This document shows positions 45,908 to 56,468 of a DNA stretch of 64,000 bases, piece by piece. The notes beneath the pieces are model-generated. The model had not been told where the DNA came from, did not search any database, and saw only the letters and a program-made list of their open reading frames with translations. Positions within the stretch are counted from its first letter, which is position 1. Each line of letters begins with the position of its first letter. The DNA comes from Adiantum capillus-veneris (lineage: Eukaryota; Streptophyta; Polypodiopsida; Polypodiales; Pteridaceae). Made by a program: the position numbers and the translations under genes. The stretch spans positions 28,847,709-28,911,708 of the forward strand of contig CM043971.1 of NCBI GenBank assembly GCA_014529385.2. The letters are read 5' to 3'.

Positions 45908-46178
45908 TACTTTGTCGGTAGCACCAAAGGTGCCATCATCGATGAGAAAAGAGTTACTCTTTCCTCCCTCTTGAACTTATTTAGCTTTTGTGACCTTTGC
46001 CATGCAGGGTAAGATTTGCGATGTCCTCCCCTCTTGTATTCTCTAAGAGAATAGCCATAGCTTTCATTGGTAGAGGAGGAAGGTGAAGAAGAAGGAGAAG
46101 AGGGTGACATCTTTCTTGACCTTTTCATCCTTTGTTTCCTTTATTTCCTTTTGGAGTGACGAGGAGAAGGACTACGGG

Positions 46179-46550
46179 TTAACCGTTTTCTCTTGGAAGG
46201 AGTTGGTGATTGTTTAGTCTACCTTCTTCTCGTGGAGTCACATCTTCGAAAGAATTTAGGGATTCATTACTTTCTTGATCTTTGGATTCCTCCTCTCGTA
46301 TGGGAGAGAGTCTTCTTTTGGGAGTTTCATTAAGAGGCCTCCTAAGCTCTCTCTCCTCTTGGAGAGGAAAGGAAATCCCATAAGCACAATGTTGTTGAGT
46401 AACTTTGGCTTGCAAAGCGGGGTTGCCCATAGGTTGTTGCATCCTAGTAACAAGATAATTAACAAACATGGGGGCATCATCATTAGCACCTTCATGTGCA
46501 AAATCAAAGTTATCAATGTTCATTGTACTCTCTTGGTTATTGTCAGCCAT
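46179..46550 (-). pseudogene. gag: B gypsy gag N-terminus
   Basis: Starts ATG MADNNQES, equivalent to A1. At the site where A1 and C have TGA, B reads CGA (TPRE), but two extra bases then shift the frame, so it ends in unrelated residues (GRLNNHQ). B therefore escaped the nonsense change but has its own lesion in the same linker. Confidence 0.85.
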
Positions 46551-46951
46551 GTTGATTAAACTTATGTGTTTACTTAGTGTATGCTTTGGAAATTCAAAAC
46601 CTTAGTCGCTACACCTCTTAGCCTTTGAAAATAGACACTTAAGTATCTACACCCACGGATCAAATTGGTTAATTATAGAGAGTAGTGGAGTGGGTCTAAC
46701 ATAGCGAAGTTGCTGAGGGATAGCTCCTTTTGGATTTCTTATGGCTTGATAATGGTAAAGCCATAGGCAAGTATAAGAAGACTCCATTATTAAGACCAAA
46801 GCTCCCAAGGTGTGCACCATATTCCACATAGTGGGCTCAACAAAACCGATAATAGATCCCGGTTCCACTTACCCTAATATAATTAGCAATATCAACCATT
46901 AATAGGCTACTTAAGGACCTCTCTTCTTAAACAAGAAAAGAGAAACCAAAT

Positions 46952-46963
46952 GCTCTGATATCA
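46952..46963 (-). promoter_or_regulatory. B primer-binding site
   Basis: Minus strand TGATATCAGAGC, one change from the initiator-tRNA-Met match, next to the LTR at 46965. Confidence 0.85.
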
Positions 46964-46964
46964 A

Positions 46965-47649
46965 TGTAAGGGAAATGGCCTATGAACTTTGAGAATAGCG
47001 GAATTAAGAGAATTAAGGTGAGCATTTTTGTGAGATCAATTAAGGGTGAACTTAATTGATGGTAGCAACATAAACATAGTACTTAATTAACTTGGCATGA
47101 ACAATACTTTTGCAAGAGAGAGAGAGAGAGTATTAGAGAACATGACAATAGATGAGGACCGGATTTACTTGGAGCCGATCCCCCCTTCAAAAGGCGTTCG
47201 TATTATAGGTTCTCCCATCAAGAGAGACTTTGTTACAATACAATCTTTGTGTTCTTTGTGACCGAAGTAATGCTATATACATGGAAAGATTCATTCATCA
47301 AGAGCTTAACATAAACTTTGCAAAAAGCATTAACTATCCCAAGCCTTAGTCCCAAGGCCTCAAACAACTTCGAAGGTGGAGAGAGCTAGTGGGGAATGAG
47401 AGTAGGGAAGAGGAATAAGAAACATTCCATACGAGAAAGAAATAGTTACTCACTTATCATCACTCTTCTTGCTTAGCATAATAGCAAGTAATGAAGATGA
47501 AGAAGATGGCAAGCTTAAGCATTGAAGCATGGCTCTTGGTTGTATTTGCATTCCATAGCCAAGAGTGTTGGTGTAGGCTCTGTACTTCTCAACAAACTTG
47601 GAGATGGAGATGGAGCTCTTACATGAGTTGCACTCCACACAATGAGATA

Positions 47650-47682
<33 letters not shown>

Positions 47683-48584
47683 AGAGTATAGCCCCTCTCA
47701 TTCTTGGTCCACACCTCTCTCTCTCTCTCTTATTATTTTATTATTTCATTTGGACATATGTCCTCTTTTTCCTCTTTGAGAGAAAGAACTTAATTATTTA
47801 TTTTTATGTATCTAAATTCTCATTAGACCCCTTTAAAACCTAACCAATAGCATTCAAGCACATCATGAGGGCCACATGTGGAGGATCATTTGAACAGGCA
47901 CGTCTTTTATGCTTATTAAGTCATTTGGTTGAATTGAATACTTCAAGAATTGAGTCAATCAAGCAAGCATTTGTCTTTTATGCTTCTTAAGTCATTTGTT
48001 TTGAACTGAATACTTCAAGTCTTAGTCAATCAAGCATGCATGCCTCTTGAGAATTTATCTTTGAATTTAATATTTCAAAAACCTTAGTCATTTAAGCATA
48101 AAAATCACCTCAGCTTTGAGCAAGGTTCCCACAACCACTTTAAGCGTCTTAGCACCTCATGCTTGGGTGCAATTCCCACCTCGAGGTTAGCCCTAGCTTG
48201 CGTAAGGTCAAAGGACTTTTTAACACTAACTTTTGGAGGTCTTTAATGCAGCTAACCCTAAGGTCTTTTAAGCTCCATTAGATGCACGTTGCTCTTTGAT
48301 AAAGTACCTTTGTTTGGACCCATTTTGAGATGTAACCATCTCTCCTCTTGGTCCCTTGATGAGGTAAATCTAAAAGCACTTATTGCACATTGCTCTTTGG
48401 TAGACCGTCTCCTTTTGGACCCCTGTTGAGATTCAACCATTTCTTCTTTTGGTCCCCTGTTGAAATACGTCTAGAAGCACATATATATATCCTAACTCTT
48501 GTTCCCATTTTATCTTCCCATATTAAGTGATAAGCTCAATTTGTGAAAATCATTTGGTAAAGTTAGATATTATATTGAATGACA
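46965..48584 (-). mobile_element. Middle LTR of gypsy array, shared by B and C (1.62 kb)
   Basis: Plus-strand ends TGTAAGGG and GAATGACA. On its left it adjoins the B primer-binding site (so it is B's 5' LTR); on its right it adjoins a spacer that leads into the 3' end of C (so it is also C's 3' LTR). Contains (GT)n at about 47650-47680 and a CT tract near 47717. Confidence 0.85.
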
Positions 48585-49330
48585 CACCTCTCTCTTGAAA
48601 TCATAGTCGTCCTCAACTATGAGGTAGAGAAGATAAGCCTAGTCATTAGTCCATGTTTCTTAGCGGGTAGAGGATCCCTTTTTACCCTACAACAACATTC
48701 TAGAATGGATGACTAATCCATTTGGTGCTGGGAGACTTAGCTGCCGCAAGCATGTCTGCTCTTTAGTCCATATCATACTTCCAAAGTAAAGTGACAAGTT
48801 GTACTTGGTGTTTGGGAGAGGTCGTCACCACAAACATGATCCTAAGCATGCATACTTCTTTAATTTTGTGCACAATAAAAGAAAGAGAATGAGTCTTATA
48901 AGACAAAAATGTTGTTCATTTAAAATGCATTTTCATTTGCTTAGTCTAGTTTAGAATTGTAAGCATTGACGAGGTTCATATTATCCTTAAGCTAGGTTTC
49001 TTATCCATCTAGCATCTTTAAAATGATAATTCTTAAACTTAACAAGATATTATTGGATAATCTTACCGTTTCTTAGTACCTTGACTTCGTGTGTCGAAGA
49101 ATCGATTCGGGTTGCAACACCTCTTCTTGATCTTAGATCTCTAGCGGGTCCTTCATTATTGGTTCTTTTTGTGGCTCTCCTTTGTAAGTCTTGAGTAGGC
49201 TCACATGGTTATTACTATGAATGAGTCAATGGTTGGGCAACTTTAATTGATAAGCCATCTCATTCATTGGCTTAAGAATTTAAAAAGGACCATATTATCT
49301 TTTTGCTAGTTTAGCATATTACTCTTAGTG
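48585..49330 (-). other. C 3' untranslated region with polypurine tract
   Basis: Next to the LTR, the minus strand reads AAGAGAGAGGTG before TGTCATTC, a plausible polypurine tract, preceded by GAGGACGACTATGATTTC, which resembles the D-E-D coding end of gypsy elements. No ORF. The 48868-49330 part matches copy B. Confidence 0.6.
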
Positions 49331-51533
49331 GCCCGTAAGAATCATACCCGTAGTATGCCTTAGATGATCCTTGGGAAACTTTAGCAAGACCCAATCATTT
49401 TTCTTAAAGGCTAAGGCTCTTCTGTGCTTATTAGCAGCAACCCTTTTTGCCTTTGCTGTAAGATGGATATAACCCTATTTACTCTTTGGAAAAGATTCTT
49501 GTAAGTCTCGGATATATTCATCAGCAACGAAGATCTTCCCATATACCTTAAGTAGTAGGGGACTTTTGGATCTTCCCTCTTTAACCTCAAAAGGTGCTTT
49601 CTTCGTAGAAGTATGTACAATGTCATTGTATGCATACTCTATAAGAGGTAGGTATTTCTCTCATTGAGAACATTGATCTACTTCCATGCATAGGCTTTTA
49701 GTAGATTCAAGAATTGCTAGACTAGTTATTTCACTTTGGTCATCCCTTTCTAGATGAGAGGCCAAAAAAGAATTTTAATCTACTTCCTAGATTTTCAAAG
49801 AGACCCTTCTAGAAATTACTAGTCATTCTAGGATCTTTGTCCGACACTATGGATGTTGGCAAGCCATGATACCTGAAAATTTGAGATCTAGAGAGGGTTA
49901 CCGTTTGATGTGCCTTAATAGTCTTTTTGACATGCATAGAGTGTGTTTTCTTGCTAAGCCTATCGGCGCGACTGAAACAATCCAATTTGCTTCCCTCAAT
50001 CAAATTTTAATTTAGGTGCACCATGAATTTTGAAACTTACTTCTGTATGTTTACTTTTCATGGTAGACCAAGAGAAATACATTTCTACTCCTTGAAGAGT
50101 AGATTATGGAATCCTTCCTTGCCCCATATAAGGGGAAGCATGGGATTCATACATGCCTTTCTTATTGTATGGGTGAGTAACACATAGCCTGTTTCCATTT
50201 GGAAGATAACCATCCTTCAAGGTGAATGGTTCTTTTTTTCCCCCTAATGCAAAGGCTGTATTTACCTACTTAAAGTCTTGCTCAGTAGCATACTCATCTA
50301 TCATAAAAGATAGATCATTGTGAGTTGCTATAGACACCACATTTACCCTTGGCTATTGTGAAAGTGCATCGACCACTTGATTGTGCTTGCCAACAATGTG
50401 AGCAATATGAAATTTAAATTGCCAAAGAAAATTTTCCCACCTCATTTGTTTGTCGAAAAGCCTTGGTTTTGGTCATGAAGTACTTGAGACTTTGTGATCC
50501 ATTCATAGGATGAATGGAGCCCCGAGGAGATAGTGCTTCCATGTGTCTAGGGCAGGTAGAATAGCTAAAAGCTCTTTCTCGTAAATGCCGAAGACTTGTT
50601 CATCTGTATTGAGCCTTCGGCTCTCATAGGCTATGGCACACCCTTCTTGAAGCAAGACTGCTCGAAGGCAATCACCACAATCATCACATTGGAATTCAAA
50701 TGGCTTTGAGAGATTCGGAAGCATGAGGACTGGTTGAGAGGTAAGCTTCTCTTTGAGCTTGTCAAAAGATTTTTGCTCCTTAGCAGTCCATGAATACTTA
50801 ACGTTCTTCTTTGTTGAGTCATGTAATGGTCCTTCTATTTGAGAAAATTTTCTATGAAGCATCTATAGTATGCACACATACCAATCAAGCTTCTTAGCTC
50901 ATGTAGATTCCTTGGATTAGGCCATTCTTTTATTACCTCTAACTTTAATGGATCCATACGAATACCGCCTTGAGAGATAATATGACCTAAGTATTGAATC
51001 TCTTGAAGGAAAAATTTGCTTTTCTTTTGGTTGAGAAAAAGCTTGTTCTCCCTCAATGCTTGAAAAATCACTTGGAGATGTTGCTTGTGTTCCTCCAAGG
51101 ACTTGGAGTAGATGATGATATCATCAAAGAACACTCCAGTGAACTTGCGGTAGGGTCTAAATATTTTCTCCATGAAATGATTGAATGTGGCAGGGGCATT
51201 TTTCAAGCCAAAAGGCATGACTAGATATTCATAAAGACCAAACGTTGTACGAAACACGGTCTTTAGGATATCTTTCTTCACTATCCTTATTTGATGATAG
51301 CCACTTTTAAGGTGAATCCTACTGAAGCAGGTAGAGTCTTGTAGATTATCAAACACATCTTCTACGCGAGGTATGGAAAATTTGTTTTTGATAGTGATAT
51401 GGTGTAGTGCACGATAGTCCACACACATGCGATATGTACCATCTTTCTTTTGCACTAAAAGGACTGGAGAACAAATGGGAGAGGAGCTAGGACTTACCAT
51501 CCCTTTGTCTACCAATTCTTGTACTTGCCTCAT
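49331..51533 (-). pseudogene. pol: C gypsy pol relic
   Basis: RT is the best piece, 50835-51533 (232 codons), starting MRQVQELVDKGMVSP with YRALHHITIKN, the FFDD motif and LRSLIGMCAYY. A one-base frame change at FIENFLK leads into RNase H at 50503-50862 (CDDCGDCLRAVL, YEKELLAILPAL). Integrase survives as 49809-50003 (RADRLSKKTHS, SDKDPRMTSNF) and 49411-49635. The C frame keeps the Q codon that A1 has lost to TAA. Confidence 0.88.
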
Positions 51534-52969
51534 AATCTCCTCTTGTGAAGCTTGACAAACTCAATAAGGAGGCTAGTTAGGTGGTCAGCTTCCTGATAGG
51601 AGCTCAATTCGATGGTCATCATCCCCTCGTTTTGGAGGTAAGTCCATAGGGATATCATCGATGAACACATCTTGGAATCCTTTTAAAAAGTTAGACAAGT
51701 CTAACTCTTCTTGATTCCTACCATTTTCACTTGATCAACCATTAGCGTCATTAGTGGATTCTTTGACAAAAATCATGTACGCAAAAATCGAGCTTTTCAT
51801 TGATTTATCAAAAGCTGGTGGATTTACAAGTGGTATAGTACAAACAGACTCATTAGCATCTATATACATGTTCTTTCCCTTGTAGGTGAAGTAGATTCTC
51901 CTTTCAGGGAACTTCATGTGCCAACCATGCGATCAAACCATGGCGCCCCTAGGATAGCATCCTCATGTTGGAGAGGAGAGATGAAAAAGTCTTCTTTGTG
52001 GACATAGCTTTGGACATGAAGCCTCAACTTCCCAATCAAGGGAGCAACAGAGGCTTGCTGTCCCTTGAAAGCTGTGTCAGCCGTTACAATATCTCCCATC
52101 TCGAAAGTTTGAATACCCAACTTGGTGGCCAACTCCATTGATATGAAGTTGTGAGTAAATACAGGGTCAAGCAAGATGAAGGCATCATGCTCCCTTAACT
52201 TTCCTAAAGCATAGGAGAGAGGTGATCCTTTGCAATGAGCATCCTATTTTGGAACTTGGATAGTGGAAGCTCTAGGAGTCTCATTGCAAGCATTTCTTTT
52301 GGGGCAAGAGCGATAACCATGTCCTTGCTCCCCACACTTAAAACATTTGTGATCCTTGAAAAAATTTTCAAGCTCTTCAGGAGAGAGTATAATTTTGCCT
52401 TTGTAAAGTCCTTTCTCCTTGGATAGACTCTTGTTGTTGTTGTTGGAATGGCCTTGGGAAGAATTTTGGGCATAAATTTTTCCCTTTGCATCACTTTTGT
52501 CTTTACTTTCCATGGGGTTGACATTCCGTCTAGCCCCTTGTTGGAAATTGATGCATGAAGCAACCATGGTATGGTGAATTAATTCACTGATAGAACCAGG
52601 CCATTGAGAGCTAACATACTCGGCCATCTCTTCAAGTAATCCCGCATAAAATTGTTGCTTTTACTCGGTGAAGTCTATCTTTTGAAAGACAATATCCTTG
52701 ATGTAAATCCCAAAACTTGTCCACATATTTGTGAATAGACTCATGAGAGAGAAGCCTCAAACTCCGCCATTCAGTGAGCACTTTTTCCTTTGCTTCATGA
52801 TGGAAACTCGTAGAATTTTCCATGTCTTTGGCGCTTCACCATTGCCATGAAGGCTAGCCCACCATTGACAAGCCAATTTATGGAAGTGCATAGCTACATG
52901 GTGTAGCTTGGAGGACTCCATGAAGCCCTCATCTCCAAAGGCCGCATCAAATTGTTGGATGAAGGCCAA
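51534..52969 (-). pseudogene. gag-pro: C gypsy gag (C-terminal part) and protease relic
   Basis: Pieces: capsid at 52757-52969 (FIQQFDAAFGDEGF, ACQWWASLHGNGEAP) and 52632-52823, zinc knuckle CFKCGEQGHGYRSC at 52244-52627, protease LDPVFTHNFIS at 51914-52174, and pre-RT at 51735-51917. Compared with B, about 23 residues are missing after SIMK (a deletion around 52793-52800). The 51587-52204 part is the conversion tract, so its protease change, frameshift and TGA are the same as in B. Confidence 0.88.
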
Positions 52970-53290
52970 TGATTTGTCGGTAGCACCAAAAGTGCCATCA
53001 TAGGTGAGAAAAGAGATACTCTTTCCTCCCTCTTTGAAGTTATTTAGCTTTTGTGACCTTTGCCATGCAGGGTAAGATTTGCGATTTCCTCCCCTCTTAT
53101 ATTCTCTAGGAGAATAGCCATAGCTTTCATTGCTAGAGGAGGAAGGTGAAGAAGAATGAGAAGAGAGTGACGTCTTTCTTGCCCTTTTCTTCCTTTGTTA
53201 CCTGTCTTCCCTTTTAGAGTGAGGAGGAGAAGGACTATGGGTTAACCGTTTCCTCTTTGGAGGAGTTGGCGATTGTTTAGTCCGCCTTCT

Positions 53291-53611
53291 TCATGGAGCC
53301 ACATCTTCGGAGGAACTTTGGGACTCATTACTTTCTTGATCTTTGGATTCCTCCTCGCGTATGGGAGAGAGTCTTATTTTGGGGGTCTCATCAAGCGGCC
53401 TCCTAAGCTCTCTCTCCACTTGGAGAGGAAAGGAAATCCCATAAGCACGAAGTTGTTGAGTAACTTCGGCTTGCAAAGCGGGGTTGCCCATAGCTTGTTG
53501 CAACCTAGTAACAAGATAATTAACAAACATGGGGGCATCATCATTAGCACCTTCATGTGCAAAATCAAAGTTATCAATGTTCATTCTACTCTCTTGGTTA
53601 TTGTCAGCCAT
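53291..53611 (-). pseudogene. gag: C gypsy gag N-terminus
   Basis: ATG at 53609-53611 begins MADNNQES. The open frame continues upstream to 53653, but the shared start with A1 and B places initiation at this ATG. Ends at TGA in SEDVAP-stop, the same position as the A1 stop, followed in frame by RRRTKQSP. Confidence 0.87.
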
Positions 53612-54011
53612 GTTAATTAAACTTATGTGTTTACTTAATGTATGCTTTGGCAATTCAAAAACCTAGTTGCTACCCCTCTTAGCCTTTGAGAATAGATACT
53701 TAAGTATCTACACCCACGTCTCAAATTGGTTAATTATAGAGAGTAGTGGAGTGGGTCTAACATAGCGAAGTTGCTGACAGATAGCTCCTTTTGGACTTCT
53801 TATGGCTTGATAATGGTAAATCCATAGGCAAGTCTAAGAAAACTCCATTATTAAGACCGAATCTCCCAATGTGTGCACCATATCCCACATAGTGGGCTCA
53901 ACAAAACTGATAATAGATCCCAATTCCACTTACCCTAATATAATTAAAAAATCAACCATTAATAGGCTACTTAAGGACCTCTCTTCTTAAGCAAGAAAAG
54001 AGAAACCAAAT

Positions 54012-54023
54012 TCTCTGATACCA
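54012..54023 (-). promoter_or_regulatory. C primer-binding site
   Basis: Minus strand TGGTATCAGAGA, the last base altered, one base from the LTR at 54025. Confidence 0.88.
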
Positions 54024-54137
54024 ATGTAATGGAAATGGCGTATGAACTTTGAGAATAGTGGAATTAAAAGAATTGAGGTAAATTTTTTGCGAGATCACTT
54101 TGGGAACATAGAGGATGAACTTAATTGATGGTAGCAA

Positions 54138-54603
54138 CATAAACATAGTACTTAATTAACTTGGCATGAACAATACTTTTGCAAGAGAGAGTATTAGAGA
54201 ACATGACAATAGATGAGGACCAGATTTACTTGGAGCTGGTCCCCCTTCCAGAAGGAGTTTGTATTATAGATTCTCCCATCAAGAGAGTTTTTGTTACAAT
54301 ACAATATTTGTGTTCCTTGTGACCTTGGTGATGCTATGAAGATGGAAAGCTTCATGCATAACGAGCTTAACATAAACATAGTACTTAATTAAGTTGGCAC
54401 GAACAATACTTTTGCAAGAGAGAGTATTAGAGAACATGACAATAGATGAGGACCAGATTTACTTGGAGCTGGTCCCCCTTCCAGAAGGAGTTTGTATTAT
54501 AGATTCTCCCATCAAGAGAGTTTTTGTTACAATACAATATTTGTGTTCCTTGTGACCTTGGTGATGCTATGAAGATGGAAAGCTTCATGCATCACGAGCT
54601 TAA
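54138..54603. repeat. 233-bp tandem duplication inside the C LTR
   Basis: CATAAACATAGTACTTAATT begins at 54138 and again at 54371. The copies are almost identical, and the middle LTR has the segment once. Confidence 0.92.
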
Positions 54604-54755
54604 CCTAAACTTTGCAAAAAGCATTAACTATCCCAAGCCTCAATCCCAAGGCCTCAAACACCTTCGAAGGTGGAGAGAGCTAGTGGGGAATGAGGGTAGG
54701 GAAGAGGAATAAGAAACATTCCATACGAGAAAGAAATAGTTACTCACTTATCATC

Positions 54756-55006
54756 ACTCTTCTTGCTTAGCATAGCATAATAGAATCACTCTTCTTGCTT
54801 AGCATAGCATAATAGCATAGTAATGAAGATAAAGAGGATGACAAGTTTAAGCATTAAGGGATGGCTCTTGGCTGTATTTACATCACTCTTCTTGCTTAGC
54901 ATAGCATAATAGAATCACTCTTCTTGCTTAGCATAGCATAATAGCATAGTAATGAAGATAAAGAGGATGACAAGTTTAAGCATTAAGGGATGGCTCTTGG
55001 CTGTAT
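54756..55006. repeat. Nested tandem duplication inside the C LTR (129-bp unit holding a 31-bp repeat)
   Basis: CACTCTTCTTGCTTAGCAT occurs four times: twice about 31 bp apart, and that pair again about 129 bp downstream. The larger unit ends at GGCTGTATTTACAT. The middle LTR has one copy. Confidence 0.92.
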
Positions 55007-55965
55007 TTACATTCCTAGCGAAGAGTGTTGGTTAGGCTCTCCACTTCTTAACAAACTTAGAGAAGGAGATGGAGCTCTTGCATTTTGCAATCCACACAAT
55101 GAGAGAGAGAGTGTGTGTGTAGGTGTGGGAGAGTATACCCCCCCTCTCATGCTTGGTCCACCTCTCTCTCTCTCTCTCTCTCTCTCTCCTGTTATTTTAA
55201 AATTTGCATTTGGACATGTTTCCTCTTTCTCCTCTTTGAGAGAAATAATTTAATTATTTATTTTATGTAATTAAATTCTCATTGGACCCCTTTAAAACTT
55301 AATCAATAGCATTCAAGCACATCATGAGGGCCACATGTGGAGGATCATTTGAACATGTGTCTTTTATGCTTATTAAGTCATTTGGTTGAATTGAATACTT
55401 CAAAGACTTAGTCAATCAAGCAAGCATGTGTCTTTTATGATTCTTAAGTCATTAGTTTTGAATTGAATACTTCAAGCCTTAGGAAATCAATCATGCATGG
55501 ACGTTCATGCCTCTTGAGAATTTATCCTTGAATTTAATATTTCAAAAACCTTAGTCATTTAAGCATAAAAATCACCTCAAGCTTTCGACAAGGTTTTCAC
55601 AACCACTTTAAGCGTCTAAGCACCTCATGCTTGGGTACAATTCTCATCTCAAGGTTAGTCCTAGCTTGCATAAGGTCAAATGAATTTTTAACATGTGGAC
55701 CCCTTTTGAGATGTAACCATATCTCCTCTTGGTCCCTTGATGAGGTAAATCTAGAAGCACTTATTGCACATCACTCTTTGGTAGACCGTCTCCTTTTGGA
55801 CCCCTGTTGAGATGCAACCATTTCTCCTTTTGGTCCCCTATTGAAGTAGGTCTAGAAGCACATATATATATCCTAACTCTTGTTCCCCTTTTATCTTCCA
55901 ATATTAAGTGATCAATTTAATATGAGAAAATCATTTGGTAAAGCTAGATATTATATTTTATGACA

Positions 55966-56048
55966 TAAGCCCTTGTCCTGCTAAACATAGGGACCCCCTT
56001 GACTACATGTCCGTCATGGCCCTGCCCGGTCCTACCCTTGACATGACA
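55966..56048 (-). mobile_element. X element 5' LTR, outer part
   Basis: Continues the X LTR from 36153 after 19.8 kb: CCCTTGTCCTGCTAAACATAGGG and CCTGCCCGGTCCTACCC match 31190-31265. About 8 bp are missing relative to the 3' LTR. Ends ATGACA, then the target duplication CATAG. Confidence 0.9.
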
Positions 56049-56053
56049 CATAG

Positions 56054-56468
56054 ATACTCTCTATTGACATGATGGAAGGTAGTCCAACCACCAATAAACA
56101 TTCACGAATACATTCCATCCATAGTTACATTGATACAAGTCCCACTAATCACGCTATCCTTTGTAATTATTGGGCTACAAAGAAATGAGAATAGAGAAGC
56201 AAAGAACGGTATCCCATTTTTGCCCATCGATTACTAGTAGTTACATCAAGGAAGAACATTTGCACAGCTCAGGCACGATGTTGGTGAATGACCAAAACAA
56301 AATATTTCAGCAACTCCTAAACCATCAGACATTTTTCGAGCTGCAAAATTCAAAGTCAACAAAGTTGAAGACACTGTTCTCTTGGATGTATGAAACACGA
56401 ATCAACTTAAGGTTTCCCACTTAGCACGTGAGTTTTTTAGAAGAGAACGTCTTTGAAAATGATCCTTG
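56054..56468. repeat. Long dispersed repeat, copy R (right part)
   Basis: From CACGAATACATTCCATCC (56103) to ATGATCCTTGA (56468) it matches 24288-24680 of repeat L. It is the continuation of the R repeat from 31131 once element X is removed. Confidence 0.85.

Larger units (their letters stand above)
54025..55965 (-). mobile_element. C 5' LTR (1.94 kb) with internal duplications
   Basis: Plus-strand ends TGTAATGG and TATGACA. Longer than the middle LTR because of two tandem duplications (listed separately). Contains CT and GT tracts near 55110-55190. Beyond 55965 element X resumes (TAAGCCCTTGTCC). Confidence 0.9.
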
